A stretch of 64,000 nt of DNA, from the NCBI GenBank assembly GCA_031835245.1, contig JAVKOQ010000179.1, positions 1 to 64,000 of the forward strand. The letters run 5' to 3'. This DNA comes from Balamuthia mandrillaris (taxonomy: Eukaryota; Discosea; Longamoebia; Balamuthiidae). The position numbers and the translations under genes are program-made. The notes under the pieces were generated by a model. That model saw only the letters and a program-made list of their open reading frames with translations, made no database searches and was not told where the DNA came from. Positions 10,220 to 21,293 of this stretch are shown piece by piece. The first letter of the stretch is position 1. The number at the start of each line of letters is the position of its first letter.

Positions 10220-12003
10220 CCAACCTAGGGTTTCCTCTACAGTCGCGTATTTCTTTGATATCGCCCCATTGTTCCAGTAGTTCGCGTAGAAGCCGTTTGG
10301 ACACAACGTCTCTTGCACCGCGTACTCTCAAAAACAAAGTATCCTATACGAACGAAGATCGTGTTAATGTAAGAATGATAGCACGAAAAGAAGAAGGAAG
10401 AAAGATACGTTATTATCCTCTTTGGCGTCATGGTCGCGCTCATCTTTAGGCAACGAGTAATGGACGTGGATCTACGAGATGGATTGCACAGAGAGTATCA
10501 CATAAGAGAAGACAAAAAGTGGTTAAGCGGGCGCAATGTGGTTGTTTTTCACGAGTCGCTGAACTCAACGAAGAAAGAAACTCAACAGAGATTCCGGAAA
10601 AAGAAAGAGTTTTCGCTCTCACTCGTAAAGGAGCTCGCTCTCATTTTGCTCGAAAACGGTGTTTGCTTCCTCAGCGATGAGAGGTGGAGAGTTCAAAAAT
10701 AATAACAAAAACAGAAAGGAGGCTAAGGGAGAAAACTTACAGGACGGCCGTTCAATGCGTAGTCTTGCAGCTCATTTTTGGCCTTTTCTGCGCTGCGAAT
10801 GTCGTACTTTGGGATGGATCACAAAGAAGGGGTGCATGAACAACGAAAAAGAAAGAAGCGACGTTAAAGAGCAAAGAAGCGATATAGGGGTGTTGGAGCA
10901 GCATTCGTAAAGCGGCCGCCATTGGAAGCACAATTCCCTCCAGACGGAGAACGTGTAGGGGAAAGACGAAATGAAGAAAAACAGAGCAAGAGAGAAGAGC
11001 AGAGGGAGGAAGAGCAAGAGAGGAAAGAGAGAAGATAGATGCAGAGAAGTAGAACAAAGTGAAGAAGAAGAAGAAGAAGAAGAAGAAGAAGAAGAAGAAG
11101 AAGAAGAAGAAGAAGAAGAAAAAGAAGAAGAAGAAGAAGGGGAAGAAGAACACCAAGAACAGCGAGAAGAAGAAGAAGAAGAAAAACAAGAAGCAGAAGA
11201 AGAACAGATAAAGAGAGAGAAGAGAGTGAAAGAGGGATTGGCACAACGTGCCGCAGGAAAAGGAAATACTCACAAAGGCGACAAAGGCCATGCCCCTCTT
11301 CTCAATGAGCTCGAACACTCGCTTAAGGTCACCAAAGCGACCAAAAAGGTCTCTCAAAGCCTTCTCACTAACGCGATACTCGATGTTTCGTATAAAGAGC
11401 GTGCGTGAGGGCTCCTCTTGCACTCTTCTCGATTCATGCAGCTCCTCTGAGGAAGAGGAGGGCGTTGCGGCTGCTCCGCGTCCTCCTCCCACCCCTCCTC
11501 CTCCGGCTGCTCCTTCTCTGTAACCGCCTCCTCCTCCTCCTCCTACACTCAGTTTTTCTTTCATTTAAAAAACGCAAACATCAAATCTCTTCACCTTAGG
11601 GTGAAGAGAGAAGTGAAGGAGACAAGAGAAAAGAGAGAAAGACAAGAGAAAAGACAATAGTACCTGAAGAATAAGAAAGGTGCGGAGCAGCTGCTGGCCA
11701 ACCTCCGCCGCCTCCGCCTCCGCCTCCGCCTCCTCCTCCTCCTGCAGCAGCCAATGGGGGTAACATGGCGGAAGCTGCTGCAGGAGGAGGATAACCTCCA
11801 GCCCCTGCTACTCCTCCTTGATGCATCATGAGCGGTGGCGGAATCAATTGTGGTGGTGGTTGCCCCATGAGTGGTAGATTGGAGTGATAAGGAGCATGAG
11901 GAGGAAGAGCGTGAGGTCCTCTGCTACCCGGAGGCGGTCCTCCCCATGACTGCCTGTACGGTTCGAACCGTTGCGTAGTGGGGGGAGGTCCTCCTCTTCT
12001 CAT
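9045..12003 (-). CDS. Mei2-like RNA-binding protein with two RRMs and a Gln-rich tail
   Basis: Nine exons on the minus strand: 11664-12003, 11274-11542, 10741-10806, 10409-10471, 10225-10343, 10040-10153, 9826-9956, 9574-9758, 9045-9485; 575 residues. The Gly/Pro-rich N-terminus is followed by RRM1 from about residue 160 (RTLFIRNIEYRVSE, KRGMAFVAFYDIRSAEKA). The linker HVHYSLPKD and RRM2 from residue 247 (DTLFLRVRG ... KFVEFYDIRDAERT) follow. The LDIHYS[IL]PKD-type linker after RRM1 and the FVEFYDIR block are characteristic of Mei2/TEL proteins, which regulate meiosis or development through RNA binding. The large third RRM typical of Mei2 is not visible. Instead there is an Arg/Asp/Ser-rich stretch and a Gln/Pro-rich tail of about 145 residues, the kind of sequence that often drives assembly. 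Confidence 0.85.
11062..11204. repeat. (GAA)n microsatellite in an intron of the Mei2-like gene
   Basis: A tract dominated by GAA with GGAA/CAA interruptions lies in the intron between RRM1 exons (10807-11273). In the sense of the gene it is (TTC)n. It creates long charged or hydrophobic spurious frames on both strands that are not genes. Confidence 0.85.
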
Positions 12004-12443
12004 CTTCTGCTTTAGAAAAAATAAAAGGAAAAATAAAACAGACTGAGAGAGAGAGAAAGAGAAAAAAAGAAGAAATCAAAGCTCACTCACAGAGCAAAAA
12101 AAAAAAAAACAAACAAACAAACAAACAAACAAACAAATCGGCGTTTGCGTGGTGCGGTTCTCTCTTCTCTCTCTCTCTCCTTCCCCTTTTGCTGTTTTCT
12201 TTTTTTCTTCGGTGTAATTGCCTATTATCCTAATCCGCTGTATAGCTAATAGCAAATTGTACCTGAACAGAGATTGGTGAATGTATTATGGAAATATAAT
12301 TTAGTGTAATAGACGAATACGTGTTTAGGGCCAATTATGACTCAAAAAAACAGCTGGATAATAGGATGGATAATAGGAAGGATCTCAACGTATTAGGGTA
12401 GCTCATTTCTTATTTCAATTAAAAATTAGCAAAAAAAAAAGAG
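12004..12443. promoter_or_regulatory. Divergent intergenic region (Mei2-like / QTMAN)
   Basis: Both flanking genes start here. It contains a (CAAA)n run at about 12110-12136, a CT-rich block at 12160-12190 and an A/T-rich half (12210-12430) with two CCTATTATCC/GGATAATAGG-type sequences on opposite strands. No coding signal. Confidence 0.45.
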
Positions 12444-12792
12444 ATGGAAATAGAAGAAAAGGAGAAAGAAGAAGAGGGCAGAGAAGGCAAGGAGTGTCTC
12501 ATCTTGGAACCCTTTTACGGCGGCTCGCACCAACAACTGATCGACTTGTTAGTGGCGGACCTGCTTCCTGCAGCCACGGTGCTTTCGTTGCCCGCCAAGA
12601 AATGGAAATGGTTGGTACTAGGTAATGATGAGAGGAGAGCATGCTGACCGGTTTAACAACAAACACGACAAAGGCGGTTGCGAACGTCTGCTCCCTACTT
12701 TGCGCAGGTGGTGCCACCACAACACTCCTTCAAGACCCTCTTCTGTAGCTCCATGCTCAACCTGGCTGAGCTTATCGGTATTTCTTTCATCT

Positions 12793-12836
<44 letters not shown>

Positions 12837-13739
12837 TCATCGACTGCTCTCTCCGCTACTTCTTCGTGCACTTTGCTCACAAACAAACCAAAAACAAAAA
12901 AAAGCGTTGCGGCAAGACCTGGCCTCCCTGCGCAAGATAGTCTACTTTCACGAAAACCAACTGGAGTATCCCTGCAGGGAGGAGAAGGAGCGGGACGTCC
13001 AGTTTGGCTACGCCCAAATGCTGACGTGCATGGTGGCCGATGTGGTCTGCTGGAACAGCCGCTATAACATGACGTCCTTCCTGCACGGCCTTCATGGCAA
13101 GCTGCTCAGGCTGATGCCCCCGGACCAACGCCTCGACTCGGTGGCTGAAGCCATTCGACAAAAGTCGGTGGTGCTCTACTATCCGATAGTACTCTCGTTG
13201 CCTGCTCCTCTGCTGAGTTGCACCACTGTTGAGAAAGAAGAAGGGCCGTTACACATAGTGTGGAACCATCGGTTAGTTCGCTATCTCTCTTCTCTTGGTC
13301 ATACCCTCCTTTTTTCTTTGTTCCTTTTCTCCATCTTTCTCGTCTTCTACGTGTTCTTCTTCATTCTTCATGTCTCCATTCATGCTCGAAAGAGAGAAGA
13401 GTAATTGGGTGAAGAATAGGTGGGAATGGGATAAAGGCCCTGACCAGTTTTTCAAGAGTATTTTCGCGTTGCAACAGGAAGGGCTAGCCTTTCATGTCTC
13501 TGTTTTAGGTACGTAACTTTGAACTCCAAAATAAGGGGAGGAAAGATGAAAACCTCTCTCATCTATCCATATTAAACAGGAGAGCAGTTCGGAGAGGTGC
13601 CAGAGGTCTTTGAAGAAGCCAGAAAAAGATTGGAGCCACATATCCGCCATTGGGGCTTTCTATCCTCCAAGGACGCTTACTACAAAGCATTGCGTGAGGC
13701 CGATGTCGTTGTCAGCACTGCTCTGCACGGTAATATGAA

Positions 13740-13779
<40 letters not shown>

Positions 13780-13980
13780 GAGAAGCAGAGGAGAAAAGAC
13801 AGCAGCGAGAAGAAGTTCTTACCTTCAGTTTGTTTGTAGAATTCTTTGGGGTGAGCGTGGTAGAGGCTATAGAACAGGGTTGCTGGCCTATCTGTCCCAA
13901 TCGTTTGGTCTTTCCAGAGTACTTGCCCTCTGATCACCTTTATAACACCGAAGTACGTCCTATAGCCTCTATATTTTCTC

Positions 13981-14017
<37 letters not shown>

Positions 14018-14295
14018 AACTCACTATATCTCTTGTAGACCCAGTTAGTAAAGAAGCTGCGTTACTTTGCAAGATATCCTGGTTCGTCGGTTTCAGTATT
14101 GTGTTTAAGCTTTCACAGTCCATGGAAACTAAAAAAGTTGCTTCCTATTTTTTCTTTAAAATAATAACAGGCAAGCTACGTCATGTAAAGAAAGAAAAGC
14201 ATGGAGGTGGACCTGTGGTTGATCTCTCACCATTTTCGTGGAACAACTCGCTGCGGCATCGCTACAAAGCCCTTCTTACGTTGCGGGATGAATGA
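12444..14295 (+). CDS. QTMAN: tRNA-queuosine alpha-mannosyltransferase (GTDC1/DUF3524 family)
   Basis: Eight exons: 12444-12610, 12674-12777, 12905-13271, 13420-13508, 13580-13729, 13840-13952, 14039-14081, 14171-14295; 385 residues. The N-terminal domain begins with [18 protein letters not shown] and AKKWKWR, followed by [18 protein letters not shown] and VCWNSRYN, all diagnostic of this family. The C-terminal GT-B domain has [17 protein letters not shown] and the donor-site motif [19 protein letters not shown]. The family mannosylates queuosine at the wobble position of tRNA-Asp in animals; the same role is inferred here. An acidic leader of about 17 residues precedes the conserved domain. 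Introns carry (CT)n tracts, except the one at 13730-13839, which carries (GA)n on the sense strand. Confidence 0.9.
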
Positions 14296-14341
14296 ATGCT
14301 CCTTTGCTCTCTGCATATCTTCAGAAGAAGAGTTAAGCCTT

Positions 14342-15456
14342 TCAGTAGGTAGATCCCAATGCCGATGATGCTTTTGTTAGCTTTTCCACAGTTTCTCTTC
14401 GGAGCCATGCTGTGTCAGAGTATCTTAAGCATTTAGCAAGAGATACTGCCACATTGCTCAACATTCGGTCCTGCATCACAGCAACCAAACAACGAATACC
14501 AAAAAGAAAAAGAAGAAAGCAGAAAGCAGAATGAAGAAAGATGAGCAAGTGTTTGCAAGGAGAAAGAAAGGCGTGTTGACGTCGTACCACTCTCTGAACG
14601 TCTTCAGCAGACATGGATTGGCCCCACTGAAGGAGGTCCACATAAGTTGCGTGCTCTGCCACGCTTTCAGCAATGTTGCGAAGCAAACACTTGAGTTCGC
14701 TGCGTGCATGGAATATGTTGTGAGGCAAAGAAAGAATATGGAGGAGCGAAGAGACCGAGAGAGAGAGAGAACCGAAAGAAGAGAAAAGAGAATATGCAGA
14801 CAAGAGGAAAGAGAAAACAAGCGAACGAGAGAGAGAAGATAGCACGAGAAAACGAGAGAAGAAGCAGAGAGCTAGAGAAGAGGTACGTTTGTTTCTCTGG
14901 CTCGATGAAAAGGCAGTGGTCCTCTGCGGTGGAAGAGGTCGACAACGGTTGTTGAAGCTGCGCCACCAACGTGCTACTTTTCTCCGACAATTGGTTAAAA
15001 TGAACGCTCAATGACTCGACCAACGACTCCTTTTCCTCTGATAGATCAAAAACGGAACATAAACTCATCAGAGGTGATGTGACTTCTTTTTTTTAAAAAA
15101 AAAACGTGGGAGCACGTTACCGAAAGCTTCCTTTGATAGCACGTCTCTCGTCTCGGTAAAACGGCGCAGCACTTGCACACGTTCTCGAACCTTCAGATCA
15201 AAGCAAAATAACAACAAAAAAAAAACGAATTTTAAAAAAAAAAACATTCTAATCAACAGCCGATGCCCTCCTTAGAACGTACTTGATAGAGTTGCTTGTG
15301 GAGGGCATGAAGAGCAACCAGTCCTGCCGCTACCGTTCCGCTTCGGTCGGCAAGGCCACCGTCGTCATCGCTGCCGCCGCTGCTGCCATCATCCCCCTCT
15401 TGCGGTTCTGCGGGGCGATAGCCCAGCCCCTCCACCACTCTCAGCAGCGCTTCCAT
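14342..15456 (-). CDS. Small coiled-coil protein of unknown family
   Basis: Five exons on the minus strand: 15283-15456, 15121-15190, 14887-15082, 14588-14699, 14342-14470; 226 residues, all phases consistent. It begins MEALLRVVEGLGY, has an acidic Gly/Ser/Asp segment (about residues 20-38), then helices with heptad character (VRERVQVLRRFTETRD, EEKESLVESLSVHFNQL) and a C-terminal helical region (LKCLLRNIAESVAEHATYV, RRETVEKLTKASS). I do not recognise the family. Size and helicity would fit a subunit of a tether or microtubule-associated complex, but that is only a guess. Confidence 0.65.
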
Positions 15457-16245
15457 CGTTTTTTTTTTTTTTTGTTGCGTTTGCTTGTATACGAGTGGGG
15501 CTCTCCCCGTTCAAAGCAGGGAAGCCAATCGGTGTTTTTGTTTGGGCGCATTTTGGCGGGAAACTTGCTTAAGTGTGAGTAACGACCCCTCAAGTTGCTG
15601 AGATAGAGCTATAGCGCAGTAGTTCCTACTAGAACCCCCTGGGGCCCTGAGCCCCTAGCTATGGAGAGAGAAGGTGGCTCTAGTAGTAGTAGCAGTACTG
15701 TCTTCCCCATGCTCTCTTCCCCAGGAGAGAGGAGAGAGGAGAGAGGAGAGAGGAGAGAGGAGGAGAGAAAGAGAGGAAGAGGTGAAGGGAGGAGGGAGAG
15801 GGAGGAGAGGAGAGAGGAGAGAGGAGAGAGGGAGAGGGAGAGAGGAGAGAGGAGAGAGGAGAGAGGAGAGAGGGAGAGAGGGAGAGAGGAGAGGAGAGGA
15901 GAGGAGAGAGGAGAGGAGAGAGGAGAGGAGAGAGGAGAGGAGAGGGGAGAGAGGAGAGAGGAGGAGAGAGGAGGCCAAACGTTGCTGTTTTCCAGGAGTG
16001 GAGAGAACTGACATGTCTGTGGTTATAATGGGTTGAGAAACAGGAGAGGCAATGTATAAAAATCACTTTGTTTGTCCAAAAAGTAAAATAAAAAAGAATT
16101 GGTTGAACAATCAGCCGAAGCTTACTAATAACACAAACTTGAAAGAATCGAAGAGAGAGAGAGAGAGAGAGAAGAGAGAGGAGAATAAAATGAAATAATT
16201 ACACATCATGAGAGAAGAGAAGGGATGAAAGAAAAACGCCCGCTT
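15457..16245. other. Intergenic region with a long GAGAG satellite
   Basis: A purine tract at about 15721-15972 consists of irregular GAGAG and GAGAGGA units and gives long frames in every phase on both strands; these are not genes. Before it, 15600-15660 contains a palindrome GTTC-CTACTA-GAAC and a C/G-rich inverted repeat. A second short (GA)n lies at 16152-16172. The left part probably holds the start region of the coiled-coil gene. Confidence 0.7.
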
Positions 16246-18568
16246 TCATCCAGAAGAGCTCCCATTAGAGAGGCTAGCACTGACGGAGTGACCATTAGTT
16301 TGCCCCAGTTCGGCCGTCAAATCGCTGCTGCTCTGCCTCTTCTCCAACAGTTCAACTCCTTGACGAATGGTGCGCACTTGCACCAGCACATCCTGCATTT
16401 CTTTAAGCATTTCTTCCATGTCTTCGATGGCAACAGTCACCATCTCCACACGTCGTTTGTCTCTTGAAGGAGTATCGAGTTCCGCTGAGTGTTCCACTAG
16501 AGCAGAAGGAGGCAGCAAAGAGGAGGCAGAATAGGAAGAAGAAGAGGGCGAGGAGGAAGTAGAAGAAGAAGCGGATGAAGAAGACTCAGAGGCGGTAGAT
16601 GTTTTGTTCTGCTCGTTTTCCTCTGGCGAGGATTCCAGGCTATTACCGCTGCAGTTTTCTTTGGCTTTGCTTTTGCCCTTTGCACTTCCGCCCTTCCGTT
16701 TGTTGACCCGAGTCTTTGCTTTAGTGGTGGTGCCCGAAGACGAAGATGTTGATTCATTGGAGTTCAGCTCTGAAGGAGCACTGCCATCTGAGCTAGACCC
16801 AGCAGAGTTGCTACGTTTGGTCCGAGTTTTTTGTTCTGAAGTAGAGTCTATGGAGGTTGAAGATGAAGAGGAAGAGGAGGAAGAGTTTTCATCAGGTAAC
16901 ATAGCTTTCAACAAATCCACAATGTACTCAGCGGTGGGTCTGTTCTCAGGCAGCTGCTGCCAACAAGAGCGAATAAGGTCGCACCAGAGAGTAACCTCCG
17001 GGGACAAGGCCTCAGCACCGCCGTTGCTTTGCTCCTCATCAGGAAGGGGCAGCCTAAAGTTACGTTTGGCCACTCGCATTGCAGCCACTGCTGGCTGCAT
17101 GCCTTTATAGGGCTCATCCAAGGTGAGCAGCTCCCACAAGATCACGCCGTAGGAGAACACGTCTGACACTGGCAGATACTTCTTGTCCACAAAGATCTCG
17201 GGTGCCATCCACAGGAAGGATGGAGGACGAGATAATCCAAAGTCGGCTACTCGCACTCTACCTTCCCACTTTTTATAGCGTGGGCTTAACGATTTATGTT
17301 TGGCGTTGCTGTTGCTTTTCTCGTTGTTGCTGGAAGATGATGAGTTTTCTTCGCCTTTGTGTTGTTCGCTTCCTGCTCCGTGTTCCTTGTTTGAAGAGAA
17401 CGAAAGCCGAGGAGCAGGATTCAACAGCACATTTCTGGAGGTGAGGTCCCGATGAACGATGCAAGGGTCCTGCGAGTGAAGATACTTGAGTGCCTCCGCG
17501 ATTTGTAGGGCTATCTCGAGGCGCAGTTTGTTGGGAAAAGCAGCAAACGCAGCGGAGGAAAAGGAAGGCGAAGAAGAGGAAGACGAAGGAGAAAGTTTCT
17601 TTCTGGTCCGCTGCAGAAAATCTTGCAAGCTGCCGCCTTCCAGATACTCGGTAATAATGGAGAGATTGGGAGACTCCGTACAGACGGCAACAGGTAACAA
17701 GAGGTTGGGGTGATTTAGCTCACAAAGAGTGCAGCATTGCCGACTAAAGAGTTCTTGTTGGTGTTGCTTGGAGGGCATGTGACGGCAGACCATCTTCTTG
17801 CCCTTCCACGTGCACAGCCGCACTTCCTCGAAAAAGCCTTTCTTCAAGGACTCTCCCAACTCGATGTCCTTCCAGCTGGTCTCGTACTGGGCCAGACGCT
17901 TCTGGATTTGGCTGAACGGCACGCGAGACCTCGTCGAGGAGCCTCTGCGACGGGGAACGTCCGTAAAGAGAGCAGACTTGCCGGAATTACGAGAGGAAGG
18001 TGTGGAAGTAGAAGAGGCGGCCATCGTTTCAGTGGCGGATGGGTCCTTCTTGTCTCCGCTTCGGTCGCTGCCGGTCTTTTTGCCATCACTACCGCTCTTT
18101 GGAGATAAGCTGCTCTGTTCATTGGAATGCCATGAGAGAGAACGTTTTAACGCTGGCTTTTGGGCATCACCAGTATTGTTCTTCAACGAGAGAATGGCCT
18201 CGTAGAGCGTTCGTTTGTGGTCTTCATCCTCAATTCCCATCGCCATAAGGTCCAACTCATCCAAAGTTTGAATGGCAGTCATGTCAAAGTAGCCCGACTG
18301 AATGAACAGTTCCGTGTACGACTCCAAGCAGAGCGGCGCCAACCAGTCAAACACAACCTGCGTGGGAGAGTGATATTGCTCCGGGGCAATAAAGGGAGTG
18401 CGGAAACTGGCGCTGCTAGAGGGGGAGAGGGCATCCAAAAAGAGGACTAGTGTGTCGAGAAAGTCGTGAGAGTCCTCTAAGGTGGCGTGTGTTGTGCCTT
18501 CCAGCTCGACCACCTTCCACACGTTTGGCAATTTCTTTGCTAGTTTCTGCATTCACGAGCGAGCGCGC

Positions 18569-18615
<47 letters not shown>

Positions 18616-19762
18616 AACAAACTGTTAAGAACGAAAAGGGAGAACGAGAAGGGAAGAAAATCCGAAAGGAAAAAATATGTACCTTAGAATGAGATTTAGG
18701 GATAGGGACATCGTCAGCAGCATGCATTAACAGCGTGGGACATCGTATCCGCTCTGCTTTCTTCGTAGTTTCAAAGATGTCAGCCATGCCCATATGAAAC
18801 TTGCTTCCATCCATGTCCAAAACGGAAGTGATGGGACTTTGTAAAATGAGCGCAGCCAATCCACGTTCCTCCTCTGACTCTCCCAAAGAAGAGGAAGAAA
18901 AGGAAGATGAAGAACTGAAGACGGATGTGGCAGATGAAGAGGCCGTGGTAACAGAAAAACTAACAGTGGAAGAAGTTGCGCTGTCACTGCCGCTATCGCC
19001 ACTGCTCTCCTCCGCTGGTATCTTACTGCTACTGTTGAAAGGGTTGCTGAGGGAGTGAGATTTTTGCGGTGTGTTTTTCACTTCGCGAATGAGTTTTCTG
19101 CCAAAGTGGCTTATGCGAGAGCCACGGCGTTGTTTGTCCCGTCCTGGATAGATCGAATGTGCCAAGTCTATCGCTGGTCCTGTTCCAAGTGCTTTGCCCA
19201 TTCTAAGAGAGCGAGAGAAAAAGTAAATAAGAGAATGGCCAAAAGAAATAAATAAGCAAAGAACGAAATCTAAAACGAGAGAGAGAGAAAGCGCACATGA
19301 TTATCTTATCGGAGGATATGTTTTTGCTTTCGATCAGCCAAGAGTAAACAGCATGGATGTCTTCATAGCACGCTGCTTCAGAAGGAGCAGCTTTATTCAA
19401 ACCATAGCCCGAATAATCGAAGCCGGCCACGTTCACCTAGGTGTCGTTCACAGCTTAGAAATAAAGAAAAGACAAGAAAGAAAGCGAGAAAGAAACGAAC
19501 GTGAAGCGTGTCGCGAAGGAGTTCAAGCCACGGTAAAAGGTGGCCGAGATCCCCCATGTTGTCTTTAGCATAAAGCAAAGTAAACGAGGCGCTATGACGG
19601 TGGCGTTGAGAAAAGAATGTGAGCAACAGAACAGAATAAATGACAAGAATGAACCCATTACGGCAAGAGAGAACAGAGAAGGAGAGACGAGAGACGAGAG
19701 AGAGGAGAGAAGGGAGGAGAGAGAAGGGAAGAAACAAGAAACAACGAAAAGAAACAACGAAA

Positions 19763-19803
<41 letters not shown>

Positions 19804-20173
19804 GAAGCAACCAGACGAGATGATTAACACAACAGCAAGAAAGCAAGAAAGCAAGAAACGACGAGGAAGAAAGAAACGACAAGGCACAGAAACGACCAGA
19901 CAATAAGGAAGCCAGAGAGCGGTAGCAACAACAACAACAACAACAAATAAATAAAGTTCACCTCTGCCCTTCGTCGCCTCTCCATTCCAAAAAAACAGCC
20001 GGCACCTGTTTCGCCGACGAAGACGAGGAAGAAGAAGACGAACCAGGGGAGAGAAGGGTGGAGCTTCGCCCGCCGGAACTGGGTTGGTGGTTGGCCCAGT
20101 GAAAGCCTTTCAGGGTTTCATCGTAGGAGAGGGGCGGAGGTTGATAGACGGCTTTGCTGAGCTCTTGCCCCAT
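16246..20173 (-). CDS. Alpha/beta-hydrolase (ABHD17-like, nucleophile lost)-SAM-kinase-like fusion protein
   Basis: Five exons: 19962-20173, 19501-19591, 19297-19436, 18683-19202, 16246-18546; 1,087 residues in continuous phase. MGQELSKA is a plausible N-myristoylation start. Residues of about 60-360 resemble ABHD17/FAM108 hydrolases (VAGFDYSGYGLN, YEDIHAVYSWL, DKIIIMGKALGTGPAIDLAHS). The nucleophile elbow reads GKALG, with Ala152 where family members have Ser; an acidic residue (Asp311/312) and His341 remain. Residues 385-445 form a SAM domain (WLAPLCLESYTELFIQSGYF). From about 540 a TKL-like kinase fold follows with HRDLTSRN (near 686), VADFGLSR (near 757) and MAPE. Its glycine loop is degenerate, the VAIK lysine is Arg (MVCRHM), and only ten residues separate DFG from APE. 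A Ser-rich tail with a short helix ends the protein. Probably a membrane-tethered pseudoenzyme scaffold (inference). Confidence 0.85.
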
Positions 20174-20769
20174 TCACTTTGGTTATAATATTTTTGGGGG
20201 TTCGGTTCGGTTGGGGTATTCCCTCTCCCTCCTTGATCTTCTCCTCCTTTTACTATTTGATCCAAAACCGGATTTTCTTCTTTTAATCTTCCAACTTTAA
20301 AAAAAAAAACAACTTGGTGATTCAAAAAAAAAACAGCAGAATCAACAAAAAAAAAAAAGAAAGAAAGAGGAGAGGTTGAAGAAAAAACAGTTGTTGTGTT
20401 GGGGTTATTGTCTCCCTTCTTCTTCTTCCTTCTTCTTCGTCGTCGTCGTTTCTTTCTTTTTCGGTCCCCCAAAAAAACAGCTAAAAGCCAAATATATCGG
20501 CAAAAACAATTACACCAGTCGTTGTAGGGGAAAATTTGGCACCAACCGAGGAGCCTAATTTGGTGGGTTTGTTGTCCAGCGGGATGACAGATGTCCCTTG
20601 TGGCAAATCATGAGGCGATTTTGGCTCCGCTCCGATGCGCAGGGGATTAATAAAAAAAAACATGAACTCGGGTCGTCATTAGAGGACCAAAGGGAAGTCA
20701 TCGGGGTCATGTCGACATGGCTGTTAAAAAGAAAAAAAACTAAAGTGAAACAATCAATCAATCAACAAG
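20174..20769. promoter_or_regulatory. Divergent intergenic region
   Basis: This holds the start regions of the hydrolase-kinase fusion (minus) and the microprotein (plus). A TATAAT-like sequence (GGTTATAATATT) lies about 10-25 bases upstream of the minus-strand start. Homopolymer A runs and a (TTC)n/(GTC)n tract at 20420-20455 are present. Short frames in 20480-20700 show no recognisable domain. Confidence 0.4.
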
Positions 20770-21167
20770 ATGGGAGGCGGCGCAAGGACGTGGAACCAGT
20801 TCCTCATGAACTTGGCTACCAACTACAGTCAAAACTTTTGGGGCGGTGTCTTCGGAGCTGCCGGTTTGTCTATCTTTTTTTTTTGTCTTCGCGCGTTTTT
20901 TTTTTCTTCCCTAAAATTTCAACTATCTTGTTTGATGGATCTTTTGTGATTGATGTTTGATTTATTTTTTTTGTCCGTCCGGCTCTAGCCATTTTCGTGC
21001 CTGCGGTGTTGGTCCCAATGAAGCTTAGCATGCTCAAACGGGAACCCAGAATGAAACCCGAACCCAGTACGGTTTTCTTTTTTTTTTGCTGGCTTACCTT
21101 CTCTCTCTCTCTCTCTCTCTCTAACGCCGGGGTTCTCTCTTTCTCAATAACAGAGTTCCTCGTTTAA
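20770..21167 (+). CDS. 61-residue single-pass membrane microprotein
   Basis: Three exons, 20770-20863, 20989-21066 and 21154-21167, join in phase to a 61-residue protein: MGGGARTWNQFLMNLATNYS at the start, one hydrophobic segment (WGGVFGAAAIFVPAVLVPM) and a basic/Pro-rich end (KREPRMKPEPKFLV). All four splice sites are canonical, and the last exon is only 14 bases including the stop. Small single-helix proteins of this build are common among mitochondrial respiratory and import complexes, so an accessory subunit is possible. I do not recognise the family. Confidence 0.55.
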
Positions 21168-21293
21168 AGTGAGCCGCTCTGTGCTTTTCAACCGCGTTGA
21201 TCTCTGCTCACAAAAAAAAATATAATGTGATCTGCTTATGCTTTTTTTTTTGTTTGAAACAAGCTTTTGATCGAGATAAGTTGTTGTTGCACC

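Noticed and set aside
10752-11564. A 270-codon minus-strand frame with poly-Phe/Leu
   Set aside because: Only its ends are RRM exons; the centre is the translated (TTC)n intron.
15655-16066. Frames of over 100 codons on both strands in the GAGAG tract
   Set aside because: Pure low complexity, open in several overlapping frames; no domain and no splice structure.
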